From NCBI GenBank assembly GCA_907164885.2, contig OU015497.1, forward strand, positions 72,773,898 through 72,837,897: a stretch of DNA of 64,000 nucleotides. The letters run 5' to 3'. A program made the translations under genes and the position numbers. Shown here piece by piece: positions 1-13,879 of this stretch. The notes beneath the pieces are model-generated. The model worked only from the letters and a program-made list of their open reading frames with translations, was not told the origin of the DNA and ran no database searches. Source of the DNA: Dolomedes plantarius. Taxonomy: Eukaryota > Arthropoda > Arachnida > Araneae > Dolomedidae. Position 1 is the stretch's first letter; each line of letters begins with the position of its first letter.

Positions 1-214
1 CAGTAAGTCATCAATACACATGGGAATTTTGTACACAAAATTTTGATGATCCCTTTTGAATCCCTCTAAAGATTTTTACAAATGAGACAGAATCGAAGTA
101 AATAAGTTTCTTCTATACCAGTTAATGAATATTTAAATTTATTAATACTGTGCAGCAAAATGTTTATTTTCCTGTTGAAAATATAACCATGTAAATATTC
201 TATGATTATATATA
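1..214. other. Unassigned AT-rich DNA
   Basis: No open frame, repeat or RNA gene is recognisable. It ends in a short run of TA steps that supplied the TA target of the neighbouring Tigger-like element. Confidence 0.6.
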
Positions 215-392
215 TACAGTGGGTGATCGGTTTACGAACATAATCCGTTCCAAGACTATGTGCGCAAACCGAAATGTTCGTTAACCGATCATCGATTTAC
301 CATAGATTTTTATGCGACTTCGATTAATTCGTTTTGGAGGCCCTAAAAATTAGATTAAAAGATATATATATATTTATAATTTCTTAGTAAGT

Positions 393-2079
393 TTATTTTT
401 TACCAAAATAATACAGTCTTGCATATTTATCAATCATTTTTTTTGTTAATGGGTCGTTAAAAACTATGTCCAATGTCGATTGCTTTTCTCTCTTCAGAAT
501 TTTCCGGAAGTGATTAATAGCATTGTCGTTGTAGAGATCCCCAACCCTATTGACATCGGCTTGGTTTGGGTGCCATTCTAAGACCGTTGCTCTGACATCC
601 TCCCACTTCTTTAAAAGATCTTTAATAGCAGATGTCGTCATTGGTCCTTTTTCGTCTTCCTCTTTTTCAGAAGGAGATACAATTCGCTGATGTTCTTCAT
701 TCAAGATTTTTTCGAGTTGTATTGTTAGCTCATCTTCATTTTCCATTATGAGCTCTTCAATGTCCTCCTCGTTCACCTCCAATTCCAGATCTTTCGCAAT
801 TGACACAATTTCATTCATAATTTCAGGGTCATTATCTCCGTCTCCCTGAAAACAAGATGGACACAGTTTTCGCCAAGCAGAAATCAATTGTCGTTGAGTG
901 AGTTCTGACCATGCCTTTTGAATGAGTCGGACAGCTTCAAGAATGTCAAATTTTTCTTTCCAAAACGTTTCTAATGTCCTTGTTGAGGATAACTGGCATG
1001 CTCCGAAACACCGACAAAACAGCGTGCGAGTGTACAATTTCTTGAAACCCGCAAAATCCTCCTATATCCATTGGCTGAATAACGAAGTCGTATTCGGAGG
1101 TAGAAACTGAACTGTCAGCCAGGGAAAGTCTATCAGCAAATTATCTTCAAGGTCCTTTGGGTGTCCTGGTGCATTGTCCAATAGCAGCGGTGCTTTCAAT
1201 GGCAAGTCATTGGTCTCAAGGTAGTCCTTGATGCTGGGAGAACGAACTTCAAACAGCCATTCTTTGAAAAGAACCTGCGTGATCCATGACCTCTAATTTG
1301 ATCTCCACATCACTGGCAGTCTTTTATTGATTATGGAATTTTTTTTAATTCTCTAGGATTTTCAGAGTGATAAACGAGAAGTGGTTTAAGCTTCATATCA
1401 CCACTAGCGTTAGCTCCCAAAAATAACGTCAATTGATCTTTCATGGATTTATGCCCAGGAAAATTTTTCTCATCTTTTGTGATGTAGATACGGTCATGCG
1501 CTTCCAAATTAAACCTGTTTCATCACAACTGAAATTTTGTTGTGGACAATACCCTTCTTTTTCAATGAAGTCTTGAAATTTGGGACAGAAATTCTCAGCT
1601 TCTTCTTTATCTGCACTAGCAGACTCACCATGCATTACCACATGTTTAATGCCAGATCTCCTTTTAAACTTTGCAAACCAGCCAGTGGTAGCCTTGATTT
1701 CTAACTTCTCGGATGACGAACCTGGATTTTGTTCCTTCAACTTCTCAAAAAATGCTCTAGCCTTCTCTTGAATGATGCCCATACTAGTTACATCTCTTTT
1801 CATTTCCCTTTCGTTTATCCAAACTAAAAGCAACTTCTCCATTTTTTCATGGATGACACTTCTTTGCTTCTCAGATGTGATTTTCGTTACTCCTTTAGCT
1901 GCTTGAGTCTTCTTGATTACATCTTTCTTAGCTAAGATTGTGCCTACTGTAGACCTGTTCAGGCCATATTGTCTAGCAACATCAGATATCTTCTGCCCAG
2001 TCTCTACGTTGGCTACTATCTCTTGCTTGGTTTTTATGGAGAGCACAGTTCTTAATACTCCACTTTTTTTAGGCCTCAT
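393..2079 (-). pseudogene. Tigger-like transposase (CENP-B/DDE_1 family), frameshifted
   Basis: The family cuts and pastes its own element in the nucleus. The first open part (1441-2079, 212 codons, starting MRPKKSG) has a psq/CENP-B-type helix-turn-helix (about residues 10-50), a second CENP-B/Tc5-type DNA-binding region (about 65-150, including GWFAKFKRRSGI), and the start of the DDE domain with the first aspartate in SCDETGLIWKRM. The frame then shifts: SMKDQLTLFLGANASGD and the second aspartate in LLLDNAPGHP are readable at about 1140-1450 in other frames, and the PPNTTS/QPMD region is split near 1080. The last open part (393-1037) encodes the acidic, lysine-rich C-terminal tail. Several frameshifts make it a pseudogene. 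The family call is firm; the exact subfamily is not. Confidence 0.88.
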
Positions 2080-2560
2080 AATATTGTCAGAATTTCTAAA
2101 GTTTTTATTTTAATTTGTTTTTTTATAAGGGGTTCAAAAAGCTCAGATACAAAAATTCAGAAGGGCAGAAACCAACTAGCGTACATAAAGGTTACGTGTA
2201 CAATTCACAAAGTCTCGGCGCAAACTACGCAGCATGCGACCGTGTAGTGTGCTCCGAGCTCCGACAAGAGGTTGTGACGAAATGTATGACGTAGAGAGCA
2301 GCGACCCCACCGTTTATAGAATTCGACTAGATGGAACTTTGCCATGTAAGCATGATTCTTAGATTAGTGGCAATTTGTAGACCCCCTTTAAGGGTTGTAG
2401 ATACATGTAAAATAAATGTTTATAACTAAAATTGTATCGTTTGTAGACCTTTTGATTAAAATTATTAGATAAACTCACTGAACCAACCCTTGGTTGATCT
2501 TGGACAACTAGAAACTTTTTTCGACCTTTTGTCACAGAAGTTTTCGGTAGAATTCGTTTT

Positions 2561-2663
2561 TGTTCGTTATCCGAACATATGTTTGTTGTCCGAACACAAA
2601 AATCTTTCGCGAAAGTGTTCATTGTCCGAATTCTTCGCAGTCCGAGCTGTTCGTTAACCGATC
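2561..2663 (-). promoter_or_regulatory. Subterminal repeat cluster of the Tigger element
   Basis: About five degenerate copies of a motif resembling GTTCGTTnnCCGAA occur within 100 bp, in forms such as GTTCGTTATCCGAA, TTTGTTGTCCGAA, GTTCATTGTCCGAA and GTTCGTTAACCGA. They lie just inside the right inverted end and are probably recognised by the transposase DNA-binding domain, although only the motif repetition is visible. Confidence 0.5.
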
Positions 2664-2673
2664 ACCCACTGTA

Positions 2674-3514
2674 TTAATGTTCATACATTTACTTTTCTAT
2701 CATTTACTGCAATAAAGCAAAGTGAAAATTTTGTATCATCTGAAAATCTTATCTTTTAACGAGTATTTCACGAGTCAATGATTTCAAAAAACACCACTTT
2801 TTAGGTGAAACACCTTTGTCTGGTTAACAAAATGTTCCTTCAGACCTCTCTCAGTGCTAATTATTTTACAGCTCATAACCTGTCTTTAATAAAAAAAAAC
2901 GCCCTCTGCTCAAAAGTAATTAGCTACCATTTACTCAACGGGGTTTTCGTAATCTAAAATGTAAACAGATAAAATGAAAATTCGTTAAGGAAATTTTGGA
3001 AATTTAGCAAGAAAAATTTGTAATATAAAGATGTACCCTTTTATTCAAGTCACACTTTTTTAGGTATGAATTTTATGTATATTTGATGTTTTCATGTGTA
3101 CTCTGCATAAACGGGCTTCAGGATAATACTATGCAAATATTTATTCGCAGATTACACAGAAAAACGAATGACTTTAGAGACTTTTTGAGACAGATTATTC
3201 ATTTCTGATGGCGAACGGATAAATTGATTTATTTCAAGGTAATAGACAGCATCATTCCTTCACGAGGTTATTCTTAATACATCTTATTTTTCTGTCAACA
3301 GAGCTACCAATTTGATACAAAATAATTTATAAAATGGAAAATGAGTAAAAAATCTGCTAATTTACATTTTCTTTTGTGAGTATATATTCTTTTCCATTTT
3401 ACTCTTCTGCAATTACTTTAGGACACAAAATAAAGACATATTAAAAAGTGAAACTGCTTATAATTAACAGATTGGCATAAGTTCTTTGTTCAAAACTTAA
3501 CCAGATTTGAAGGA
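2674..3514. other. Unassigned AT-rich DNA
   Basis: No supported gene or element. There are only short chance frames and A/T runs. Confidence 0.5.
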
Positions 3515-4439
<925 letters not shown>

Positions 4440-5490
4440 AATAAATTTCCTAAGCGCAGAATAATTCTTAATATCGTTATTTATTTATCTCAAAAGAGCT
4501 AAAACTGTTCCATTCGATTTATCTACGAAATGTGTGTAATAAGATATATCGATATTATTGATTCCTATATAAAATCACAAACTTTCCCTTCTTATTTTAC
4601 TTCTTTTTGTCATATTGGTTTTTCTATTTAGTGCGACATACTTTTCACAGATGGTTTTAAGAATTCTGGTTTATTTCTAACATCTTATTTTGACACTCTC
4701 GATATTTCGATGAAGCTAAACAGGGTACCATATCGAATGTTAATTTGAGTAAAAAACTGATATGATTCATAAATCCGATTCCCATATTTTATTAAATAAT
4801 AAATACCAAAACAACATAAATTAATATTAACAATTGAACGTTAAAATTGCAACTTTTTATTTTACTTTCATTAAAAAAAACAACGACCCTTTGGTTATTA
4901 AGAAACCCAAAAATATACTAAATAACTAGAAATTTTGATACAACTAAAGAAGATAAAATCTGAGTGAAATGACAATGGAAAATTTGAAAGTTATTATTTT
5001 TGAGTTTTAATGCAAGAGTAAATATTACATAATTTTTATTTTACTAGAGTAATATGAGTTTCGTACTTTAAGTTGCATTAGATACGTAACCGGCCTTAAT
5101 TTTTAAATTTACGAATTCAAAATGATGAAATGTATAAATTTTTAAAAATTCTTCAGTGATTGTCTGTATCTGATTATTGTATTTCAAGCACAAAATCACA
5201 AAATTAAAAAAAGGCTAACCCGTTTTCTAATTTACACTAATACCATGATAGAAATAAGATAAAAAAATACATTTTCTTGCTATCTTGTATTTTTTATTTT
5301 TTTTTTGTAAATTATGAGGCATAGAATTCAGAAAGTAAGAATTTTTGTAGAAAGAATAGATTCTGGCATCTAGGTTCAGAAACGGGTTTCAGTTCTCTAT
5401 CCTGGTAGACATTAGTCAAATGTTTTCTGTCCAGAAAGAACAACTATGGATCTTAAGATATAGACCGTGTGAAATTAAAAAAAATTATAT
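4440..5490. other. Unassigned AT-rich DNA
   Basis: No supported gene, terminal repeat or RNA. Poly-A and poly-T runs are frequent. Confidence 0.5.
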
Positions 5491-6175
5491 TTGATATAAT
5501 ATATATATATAAAACAGTTCCGTAACTGACTCATTCATTCATTCACTGACTGACTGACATACAACGCACAGACCAAACCGCTGGACCTAAAGGGCTGAAA
5601 TTTTGCATGGAGATTCTTCTAATAGTGTAGGGGTGCATTAAGAAAGATTTTTCGAAAATTCTTCTTAGATTTTTTTAAATTAAATTTTTAAGCTGTTTTT
5701 TAAACTTTTTTTACGTTTGCATTTAAAACAATGCATTGAGGGTTATAAAATTTATATCACGAGGAAGATCATAAAAATTCTTTCAAAATGAAATTTTTTT
5801 CGAATTTTTACCTCCAATTCCTGATTTTTGGTGAATTTTAAAAGATTAATTTTTAGAATTTAATTTATTAAATGCCGATCACGTGATTTCTTTTTCTGGT
5901 ACTTTCAATAAATTTATCGTCACGTGCGTAACAACTAAATAGACAAAAAAAATATTTTTTTCTCTTTCTAATGCAGCAGACGATTGGATATTATCCAAAA
6001 AAAATGCATATCCCTTACGATTTTTTTATAAAATATATTTTTTACATTATTTGTATACATTGATCGTCGCATTTATTATAAATATATATATTTAATTTTT
6101 TTGGCATTAATTGCATACATTGACCGTTGTATTTAATTTGAATGTACTCCGTAGCGAAGAGCGGGTTTTCAGCTA

Positions 6176-6176
<1 letters not shown>
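5491..6176 (+). mobile_element. Helitron-like non-autonomous element, copy a
   Basis: It starts with a TATATATAAAACAGTTCCG-type leader, followed by repeated CTGA/TTCA steps and a CCAAACCGCTGGACC block. It ends GCGGGTTTTCAGCTAG followed by T. The CTAG-T end preceded by a GC-rich stem remnant, and the TCTATATATATA-type start best seen in the copy at 63273, are typical of arthropod Helitron derivatives, which transpose by rolling circle and make no target duplication. No helicase or Rep domain is present. Related copies lie at 18934-19672 (reverse) and from 63273 to about 63925. The Helitron assignment rests on the ends alone. Confidence 0.62.

Positions 6177-6177
<1 letters not shown>

Positions 6178-6219
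<42 letters not shown>
6178..6219. repeat. (TA)n microsatellite
   Basis: About 40 bp of pure TA directly after the CTAG end of the Helitron-like element. Confidence 0.9.
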
Positions 6220-6225
<6 letters not shown>

Positions 6226-6760
6226 AATAATAATTATATATAACCGTGTGCACATTTAATTGCCTCATCAATGCAGAGAGGTAAGAAAAAAGAACATCAT
6301 TATAAAAATACTAAAAAAATTTAAAATAATAAAATAAAAAAAGAGGGAAAAAATATGAACAGGCCAACATTTTGAGTGTTTGGCATAAAATGTAAAATGA
6401 GTATTTGTGAGGAATAGCACTTAATAAAGGAAACTGCCTACCATTATTTGGACAATCTAGCTTATAGAATTTGCGCATCCAGTTTGCGATACTTGTGGTT
6501 TTTTATCTATCATGGCAAATGGTCGTTATATTGATTGCGAATATAACGCTATGGCCTTTACATTGATTGTGATGAGTTATTTCCGAAAGAACAAGATTAT
6601 GAACTTTTAGATGACTTCGTTTTAATTATACTTATCCAGTATAGAGAAATAATGTTTAGTCTGCAATATCTAGGATGAGAGTTATCTTAAACGGGCTACA
6701 GCACATAAAAAGACACAAACTCTCGGGAATTGCCTAATTTTTTTTTTGACTTCTAAAACA
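6220..6760. other. Unassigned AT-rich DNA
   Basis: No supported gene or element. Confidence 0.5.
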
Positions 6761-7012
6761 CAGGGTGTGGTAGAAAGAACGTTTTGATTTGGAACGTAAA
6801 TAACAAAAATACAAAGTAAGATAGAGAAATAAATATTTTATACCTGAGAAAAATGAAAAATAAAAATTCATTTATTTGTTATTAATTATATTATTATTAT
6901 TATTATTTATTTTTATTTATTTATTATTAACTATATTATTATTATTATTTATTCTATTTATTTATTATTTTATTTATTTTTACCCTCGGGACGTTCTTTC
7001 TGCAGTACCCTG
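6761..7012. mobile_element. Short Tc1/mariner-type MITE
   Basis: About 252 bp with imperfect inverted ends: CAGGGTGTGGTAGAAAGAACG on the left pairs with CGTTCTTTCTGCAGTACCCTG on the right. Flanks are CA and TA, which may be a decayed TA target duplication. The inside is mostly (TTA)n/(TTTA)n simple sequence. No coding capacity. Confidence 0.6.
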
Positions 7013-8410
7013 TATTTTATTTAATTTCAGTTTGCTGTGGCAGTTAATGTGAAACTTTTGCAGCGCTTCATACACAGCGTTTCAACAACAAACATCCGCA
7101 GATGCGTAAGAAAAAATAATTTAATAGTGATTGAAAAAATATATGGAAATGCTTAGGTCAGACTGCAGCTGATAAAAAAACTAACAAACAAAGCATTTTT
7201 TTTTTTGGGGGGGGGGGCATTGATGACTGCTAAAGAGAGCGGATACTATTTAGTCGATTAGTGTAACGACGTTTAACCAAACAGTGAATCTAGCATAGAG
7301 TAGGCGTTTTAGGGGGCATGACAAATTTAATTAAGTTCAGTTTTTAGAACACGAACTGTATTGACCTAGTTAAATGTAAATATGATTTCTTTTAAAATGT
7401 AAACTGAAGTCTACTCTTAAATTGTTTGTTTTCAGGTCGTCTTTTGTTTTTGCCTTTGAAGTAGTTCATTCAATTAAAAAGAGCCTAAAATGTGTACGCT
7501 ACAGAAAAAAATTCTTTAATGTTAAAATTCTGATAAAGCTGAATAATATGAAACAGAATTATCGCTTTTACTAAAACTGTTAGCGCAGGTAATTAAAAAT
7601 ATGTAATGGTCATGAGAAAAAAAGGAAGAGCTACAGAAACGAACAGAAGAGTGGCAACACTAGAGAAGCAAAGAGATAAATAAAATAAAACGAGGAATCG
7701 ATTTGAAGATTCTTCCCCAACAGAAAAGAACATTAAAACTATTTCGATAGTTTTATAGGGAAATGAAATTGCGGGGTATAGTCAATAATTCTTCCGAAGA
7801 TTTTTATTGGTCAGATAAATTAAAACACTGTCTCAGGAAATGCTCATTTTGAATCATTGCAAAAAAACATTAATCTTTCTCCGAAATCTTTCGAAATAGT
7901 CTCTTAATTCATCAGTAGTCTATTGCAAGTCATATAAATACAATTTTTATAAGTTAAACCCTACGGTACCGTTTATAAATTGTTTTGTACAATTAAATTC
8001 CAACATCAGGCCAAAAAATTTTGGAAGTCGTGACAGAAATAGAAATTAATTCCTGAGATAGTACATATTTAGGGGGCTTAGGTGATTAGCCATTTCGGTT
8101 TTGCTTTTTCAAAAGCCTTTCTATTCCACTGAGACTGGGAAAATCCCAAGTATAATTGCGGTAGCCTTAAAAAATTATTTACGCAATATTTTGGTTCAAG
8201 TACGAAGATCAATTAATTCGGTTATCTGTCCATCAGTTTATTTTGGACTGGGCATTTATTTATTCGTCTTTACGGTACAAACTTAGGAAAACGTCACGTG
8301 ATAGAATTAATATTTAATTCTGAAACAAACCGATATATTTTGTTCAAAATAAACCTTCAAAGTTTAAGATGAAAAGGAAGAAACGTTCGGCAGATGAAAG
8401 GATCTCTGTT
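7013..8410. other. Unassigned AT-rich DNA with a short G tract
   Basis: No supported gene. A run of T followed by eleven G sits at about 7197-7217. Otherwise ordinary AT-rich sequence. Confidence 0.5.
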
Positions 8411-8469
8411 GAGCTTTTTAATACTGCTGTGTACTAACAGCTGTTGTACACAGCAGTATTAAAAAGCTC
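8411..8469. repeat. Near-perfect palindrome (24-bp stem)
   Basis: GAGCTTTTTAATACTGCTGT and following bases pair without mismatch with the segment ending GTATTAAAAAGCTC. The spacer AACAGCTGTT is itself palindromic. It contains the tip of the MITE in both orientations. Confidence 0.9.
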
Positions 8470-8899
8470 ACCCTCTAGGTTTACATTGAGGTGAGCGAAT
8501 CCTATTGGATTCGCTCACCTCAATCTAAACCTAGGGAAAAAATTTGTGTACTAATTACAACTACATAAATGCTGGTAATCCAATAAAAATGGTATTTTCG
8601 GATAACCAGAACTTATTAGTGCCTTGCAATAAGATAAACTTTTAAATTTTGTCCACCAAAGGAATTTATGAGCGCTTAAAATACACTATATCAGATCCCC
8701 TGAATAATTTAAATTTTAAAATATTATTTGCATTTAAAAAAACGGAAAAATGCCCCAAGGTGTAAAATTTCTTTCTCTAGTACGGACTACAATTAAAAAA
8801 CCCTCTTTATATCCAAGTCGGTAATCTATGGACAAATTTTCTCCTTAGGTTAACATTGAGATGGGCGAACCCTACAGGGTTAGTATACGGCAGCCTTAG
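8418..8899. mobile_element. TTAA-type MITE, copy 2, with foldback left end
   Basis: The right end GGGTTAGTATACGGCAGCC followed by TTAG, and the internal blocks, match the MITE at 3515-4439. The left end begins TTAATACTGCTGTGTAC but is then copied in inverted orientation, and the next segment is also inverted on itself. This gives two back-to-back hairpins (8411-8469 and 8471-8536). The internal (TA)n of copy 1 is absent. Confidence 0.7.
8471..8536. repeat. Second palindrome (about 30-bp stem)
   Basis: The arm from CCCTCTAGG to GTGAGCGAATCC pairs with the arm from GGATTCGCTCACC to CCTAGGG across a 4-base loop (TATT), with one mismatch and a 2-base bulge. It directly follows the first palindrome. 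Confidence 0.88.
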
Positions 8900-11390
8900 C
8901 CATTAAGACTCAATAAGAAGTATTATATAAAAGCTTACAGAAAAGATATGGAATGTGAAATGTTTCAATGAAATCAGTATTTTGACGTAAAGGGTGTGGT
9001 GAATATCCCCCGAATTTATCAAATTAATGTTAAAAGGTATGGAAATTTGAAACTGTGAAACAAGATTTTTAAACAAAAACTACTGAATTAAGGAAGAAAA
9101 ATACAACAGGAATACAAGAATATAAACGTGACAGAATTTTTATTGCCGATATATTGAACGATATCTACATCATAATACATTGATGAAAACTATGATTGCA
9201 CCGGGAGCTAGTTCTCTGCAATAAGAAATCTATATATCACTCATGGATAAACATTTATTTTCGAGTAATATAATTGTAATGTTTAGAAATCTAGTGTTCT
9301 TTTGCATTTTGCTTCTATCATAAATTTATTATTACGTTACGAATCAAAAAGTGGGAATTAATCAATGGCCATATTTAGTTTCTGTTTCTGTTTCTCTTTA
9401 GGACTTAAAAAATATTTTCATGAACCTGCACTATGGAATATATTTTCATTACATTAAAGGAAATAATTTCATCTAACGTAATGTCACATTTATAAGACGC
9501 ATAAAAAGTACGTTTCTGATTGTTAAAAACAATAAATGTAAAATATGTGCAGAAACGTTGTATGCAAAATAATTATCATTAATTTAAAACTATCGGTTTG
9601 AAATTATAATTTATGATTAAACGAAGGAGAGCCATGATTATAAATAGACAATGAAATCTCGTCCAATGGATGGTCATATTTCATTTTTGATTATTTTCCA
9701 ATTAAATATTTTTTGTTTGATAGGGCCTCATACCCTTTAATTGTGTATAAATGGAAAAATATTTGATAAGAGAGGCATGTATTTTTGCTATTCCTTGCAA
9801 ATATAGACACGATATTCTATATAAACTGCGTAATTTTAATGTTGCTGTAGGTAAATCATTTTAAGTAAACATTCAGATATAATATACTCCAATTGTGAAA
9901 ACACTTACTGAATTATTTCCATCACTTACTATATGTTTACCCAATGAAGATTTCCTCCTAAATTATTTTCCGATAGAAAATTTCTGTATAGGCAAAATAA
10001 AAATACTATAATTTTCATGCTGAATGATTTCTTCCGTAAAGTTATTTTCCTCCATATTTCCCCTTTTCTAAATGTGTATCGTAATAAATAATTATGAAAC
10101 ATGTCCTCAACTATTTTGAAAACATAGATTCAAATCTTTGCAGTAAAAAGTTATTTTTAACCTCTCGTTTCATTGATATAAAGCAAGCAAACGTTTAGAA
10201 AATTCTGTCTACCATCACCTTTGATATTTTGAATAAGTGTTTAGAGTAGATATATTTTATATCGCTATATGCTTCGTTGAACTTGGGGAATTAGCAGATA
10301 CCGTTAGTTTCTATCAAAAGCTCTGGAAAAAATTATTTACTCTTGAAAAGTAAATAAGACATAGTTGAGATCTTAAACTGTAAAAAAAATGTTTTTAACC
10401 AGTAGATGATTTATTAAGGATTTCTATCACATAAACAATAAATGTTTATTTTTATCAATCGAACATTTCAGAGAAAACTTTTTTGATGAGCTTGTAATAT
10501 TGACATTTTTTCAACTTTAATCTGGACCATGTGAAGAAAATCGTCAGATTAATTTGAAATGTTTTTAAAATAATATGTGTTTAAGGGAACAAAGGTCTTT
10601 CACCCTCTTTTTTTAAAATTTTCAACTTTTAACTTTATATAAAAAGAGAATAATTATATTCTTTTTTACTACATTGAAGACACTTAGAATTAACTAATAA
10701 GTATTTTATGGCAGATTAAGGACTAATTTCCAAAAATGTCTCTAAAATGACAGCATTTTTCAAAATGTTCCACGCACATTACATATTATTTAATAATCCT
10801 AATTTTTTAAATTCAAGTTTACCATATAAATATAAACATAACTGGGCATTGACATTTTCGACACGTATGAATTAGAAACCATAAATATTATCTTTTTAAT
10901 CTTCCTGTTATTTTTTATGTGCTTGCAATATTTTATTTCTGTTCATAACCTATAAATTTGGAAAATATTTGTAGTTTAAAAGAATTATGCACAGTTTTGT
11001 GACAAACACTTAATTCTGAGAAATTTGGAAGAAATCAGAAGGAAATTAATGTGCATGAAGATGTATTTTGAAAATTATGTTAACATTTTTTTAGAAAAAG
11101 GAAAAAAAGTCCTTTTTTTGCCCCCAAATACTTATTTGTATATTCTAAGTGTCTTAAATGTAGTAAAAAATAATATTAATTATTCTTATTTTGTATATAG
11201 AGATAAAAATTGAAAATTAAAAAAAACGAGGTTTATGGTCTCTAGTCCCCTTAATACATGTGTAAATTATCCTGGTATGCCAAAAATTAGATATCAATAG
11301 ATAATAGTAAAATATAAATGTATTTATTTCACACAATATGATTTATAGAAAAAAAAGTTTTCAATGCTTTTGCTACTGGTATTCAGAGGA
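8900..11390. other. Unassigned AT-rich DNA
   Basis: About 2.5 kb with no supported gene, terminal repeat, tandem repeat or RNA. The longest frames are short and of AT-driven composition. Confidence 0.5.
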
Positions 11391-11738
11391 ATTCAACAGT
11401 GACGGATACAGTTATTTTAGATACTTTTGGAAACCAAAGTAACAAGGGTATGTAGATTCTATCAAAAGTGCTTATCAAAATAAAAGCCAGCAAAGGAATA
11501 ATCTATTTCAAATGCTTAAGAGGTAAATAGATCACTTTCGCTTATATATGCCAGTTAATTTATCAACAGTGACTGATACAGTTTTTTTAGATACTTTTGA
11601 AAACCAAACAAGGGTATGTAAGTTCTATCAAAAATGCTTTTCAAGCTGAAAGCAGGTAAAGAAATAGCTTATTTTAAATGCTTAAGAGGTAAATAGATCA
11701 CGTTCGCTTATACATGCCAGTTGCTTTATCAAATACTT
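11391..11738 (+). repeat. Tandem duplication, two units of about 170 bp
   Basis: A unit starting at CAGTGACGGATACAG (about 11397) recurs as CAGTGACTGATACAG (about 11567) and runs through TGCTTAAGAGGTAAATAGAT and GCCAGTT. The units differ by scattered substitutions and small indels, so the duplication is not recent. Confidence 0.85.
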
Positions 11739-13877
11739 TATCAAATTATTTGATTCTTTTAAGGGGGGGGGGTTAATAAAAATAGCGCTTCTAGTAGCCC
11801 CACTGGGATAGTTTAAAAGGCTGAATACTGGCTTGATATTCGGAGATCTGTGTTCCCAGTTTTGGTAATTGGTCGACACATTGGCTTCGTACCTCATAAA
11901 GGAAAATAATGAAAATTTTAGAGGCATTTAGCAAACAGACATCGACAAAAAAAATAATATAGTCGATTGATTAAAGAAAAGAATAATTACGGTCTTGTGT
12001 CGCTGGTATCAGAAAGGAAGGCGAGTATGAATCACTAAAAAAAACTATTTTAGTATGGTTTGTAGAATTCAGTGGAAAAAAATACAATGATATGCGACTT
12101 CAAGAACCATGCTTTAATGCCTCTTCTATCAGAGGATCCTTGAATTCTAATTCGATGTTTAAGGCTGTGCGTCTGTTAACCTTGCATAACTTTAGTCACC
12201 CATGTTAATTAAGGTTTGAACAATTTTCCATCTAATTCTTTTTTCTTAACTAATTTAATAAACTACTAAATACAAGTTTTTTGCATTTCAAATTAGAAAT
12301 TCAAATGCAATGCTGTTATTTTTTAAAACTCTATTTTCACTTCATTTCTTTCCCCAAAACTATAATTTTGTAGGGACAGATATCAAAAGCTTAATGGTCT
12401 TTCAAACATTTACTATTGTAAAGATTCAAATCTTAAAACACTACGTGATCTTTATTTAAATGTCTACCTACATATGCAAAAAACAAAATTATAAAATATG
12501 CATGAAAAAAAGCGTTCTAAGAGAGAAATAATCCGTTCGTAACCTACACAGGGAAAATGGCAAGTATCCAGAATACTACTTAAATTAGGAATTAATGATG
12601 TTTCTGATAAGAAACTAAAGTTTGATACATAGCATAGAATTTTTGTTAATTGTAACATGGTGTGGGCAAACACGTTCAAGTATGCTTTTGACAAAAAATT
12701 TGACAGATAGAATTAATGTTTTTAAACTAGAGTAATATCTGATCTATGATAAAAAATAAAAATAAAAACTAAATAGAAACGCTATTGCATCATGCTCTAA
12801 TAAAATAATCTCACAGGGAATAAATTTCTTATTTAAATTTAAACATCCAAGATAGTTACTTCTGAAAAATGGATATTCTTATTACAGACAGATGTTCCCT
12901 TTTAATTAATATTCGTAAACTTATATTCTATGCATGATTAATATATAGTAGCACATAGTGGCAACCGTTATCGATACTTGGGAAGAACAGAAAATTAAAT
13001 CCCATATAAAACTAAAATATGTTTTATAACTGTGACACAACCTGAAAAAAAAATTCCATACAGCAGTTATCCACAAACTTTATTCGCAAAATGTCAGCGT
13101 AATTTATGTAATGGAGCCATTAAAAAGATCGAACAACTATGTTCCAGAAATTTTACGTCACGGAATTTCACTTCTGATTTAAAAATTGTGAATAATCGAT
13201 GACTTAAAGTGATAATTAAGGACTGAATAAGGGGAATTTTTAGCGAAAGAACTATGCTGAAAATATTTTCATTGCGACTAAAAGTCGAACTCGTGAACAA
13301 TCTTGTATAATTAACTTTTAGATATTAAATAATTAGAATTTTGCAGGCTAATTGAAAATAAAATTAACGAGGTCTCAAATTTTACAGAATTAGGAGGAAT
13401 CTTTAGTAAATATAGTCTCTGACAAATATGAATGAACGTTTATTGCGATGAGCATAACGAGACTTTTATAATCGGCAAAGATGAATTTTAGTGGTCAGCC
13501 TGTTTATATATATATATATATATATTGTAATAATAACGTTCCACCTTTATTAATTAACGCATATTTTAAATTTTCCCATTAACGTTTCAATAAAGTATAG
13601 CCACCTATTTCAAATTATGTCCTAAGGATAAGCGAATTGAGATCATACGACTGTTAAACCGCCAAAAAAATCAATTTTTTTTAAAAATATATATATGGAA
13701 GATTAACTTTTTCTGAGTATTTTAAGACAATTCGTTCGAAAAAATTCCCATAATTACGGAAGTTATGAATAAAAATGTGTCAGATGTTTAATGTAAACAG
13801 ATTTAAAGGGCAATACTTCAAAGGGATTTATCTCCAAATGTGTTTTTTTCCCATAAAGCACTTCGTATCTCTAGAAC
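11739..13877. other. Unassigned AT-rich DNA
   Basis: No supported gene. A short G run lies near 11764 and a short (TA)n near 13506-13525. Confidence 0.5.
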
Positions 13878-13879
13878 TA

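Larger units (their letters stand above)
217..2671 (-). mobile_element. Tigger/pogo-like DNA transposon, decayed
   Basis: A 2455-bp element bounded by inverted ends CAGTGGGTGATCGGTTTA on the left and the complement of TAACCGATCACCCACTG on the right. It is flanked on both sides by TA, the expected target duplication of the Tc1/mariner/pogo superfamily. The length fits the usual 2.4-2.5 kb of Tigger elements. The right end (2561-2663) holds several spaced copies of a GTTCGTTnnCCGA-like motif, likely subterminal transposase sites. The coding strand is minus and the transposase is broken into several frames, so the copy is inactive. Confidence 0.9.

Noticed and set aside
11764..11772. G-run near 11764 and the one near 7207 as G-quadruplex sites
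   Set aside because: Each is a single uninterrupted G run without the additional runs needed for an intramolecular quadruplex.
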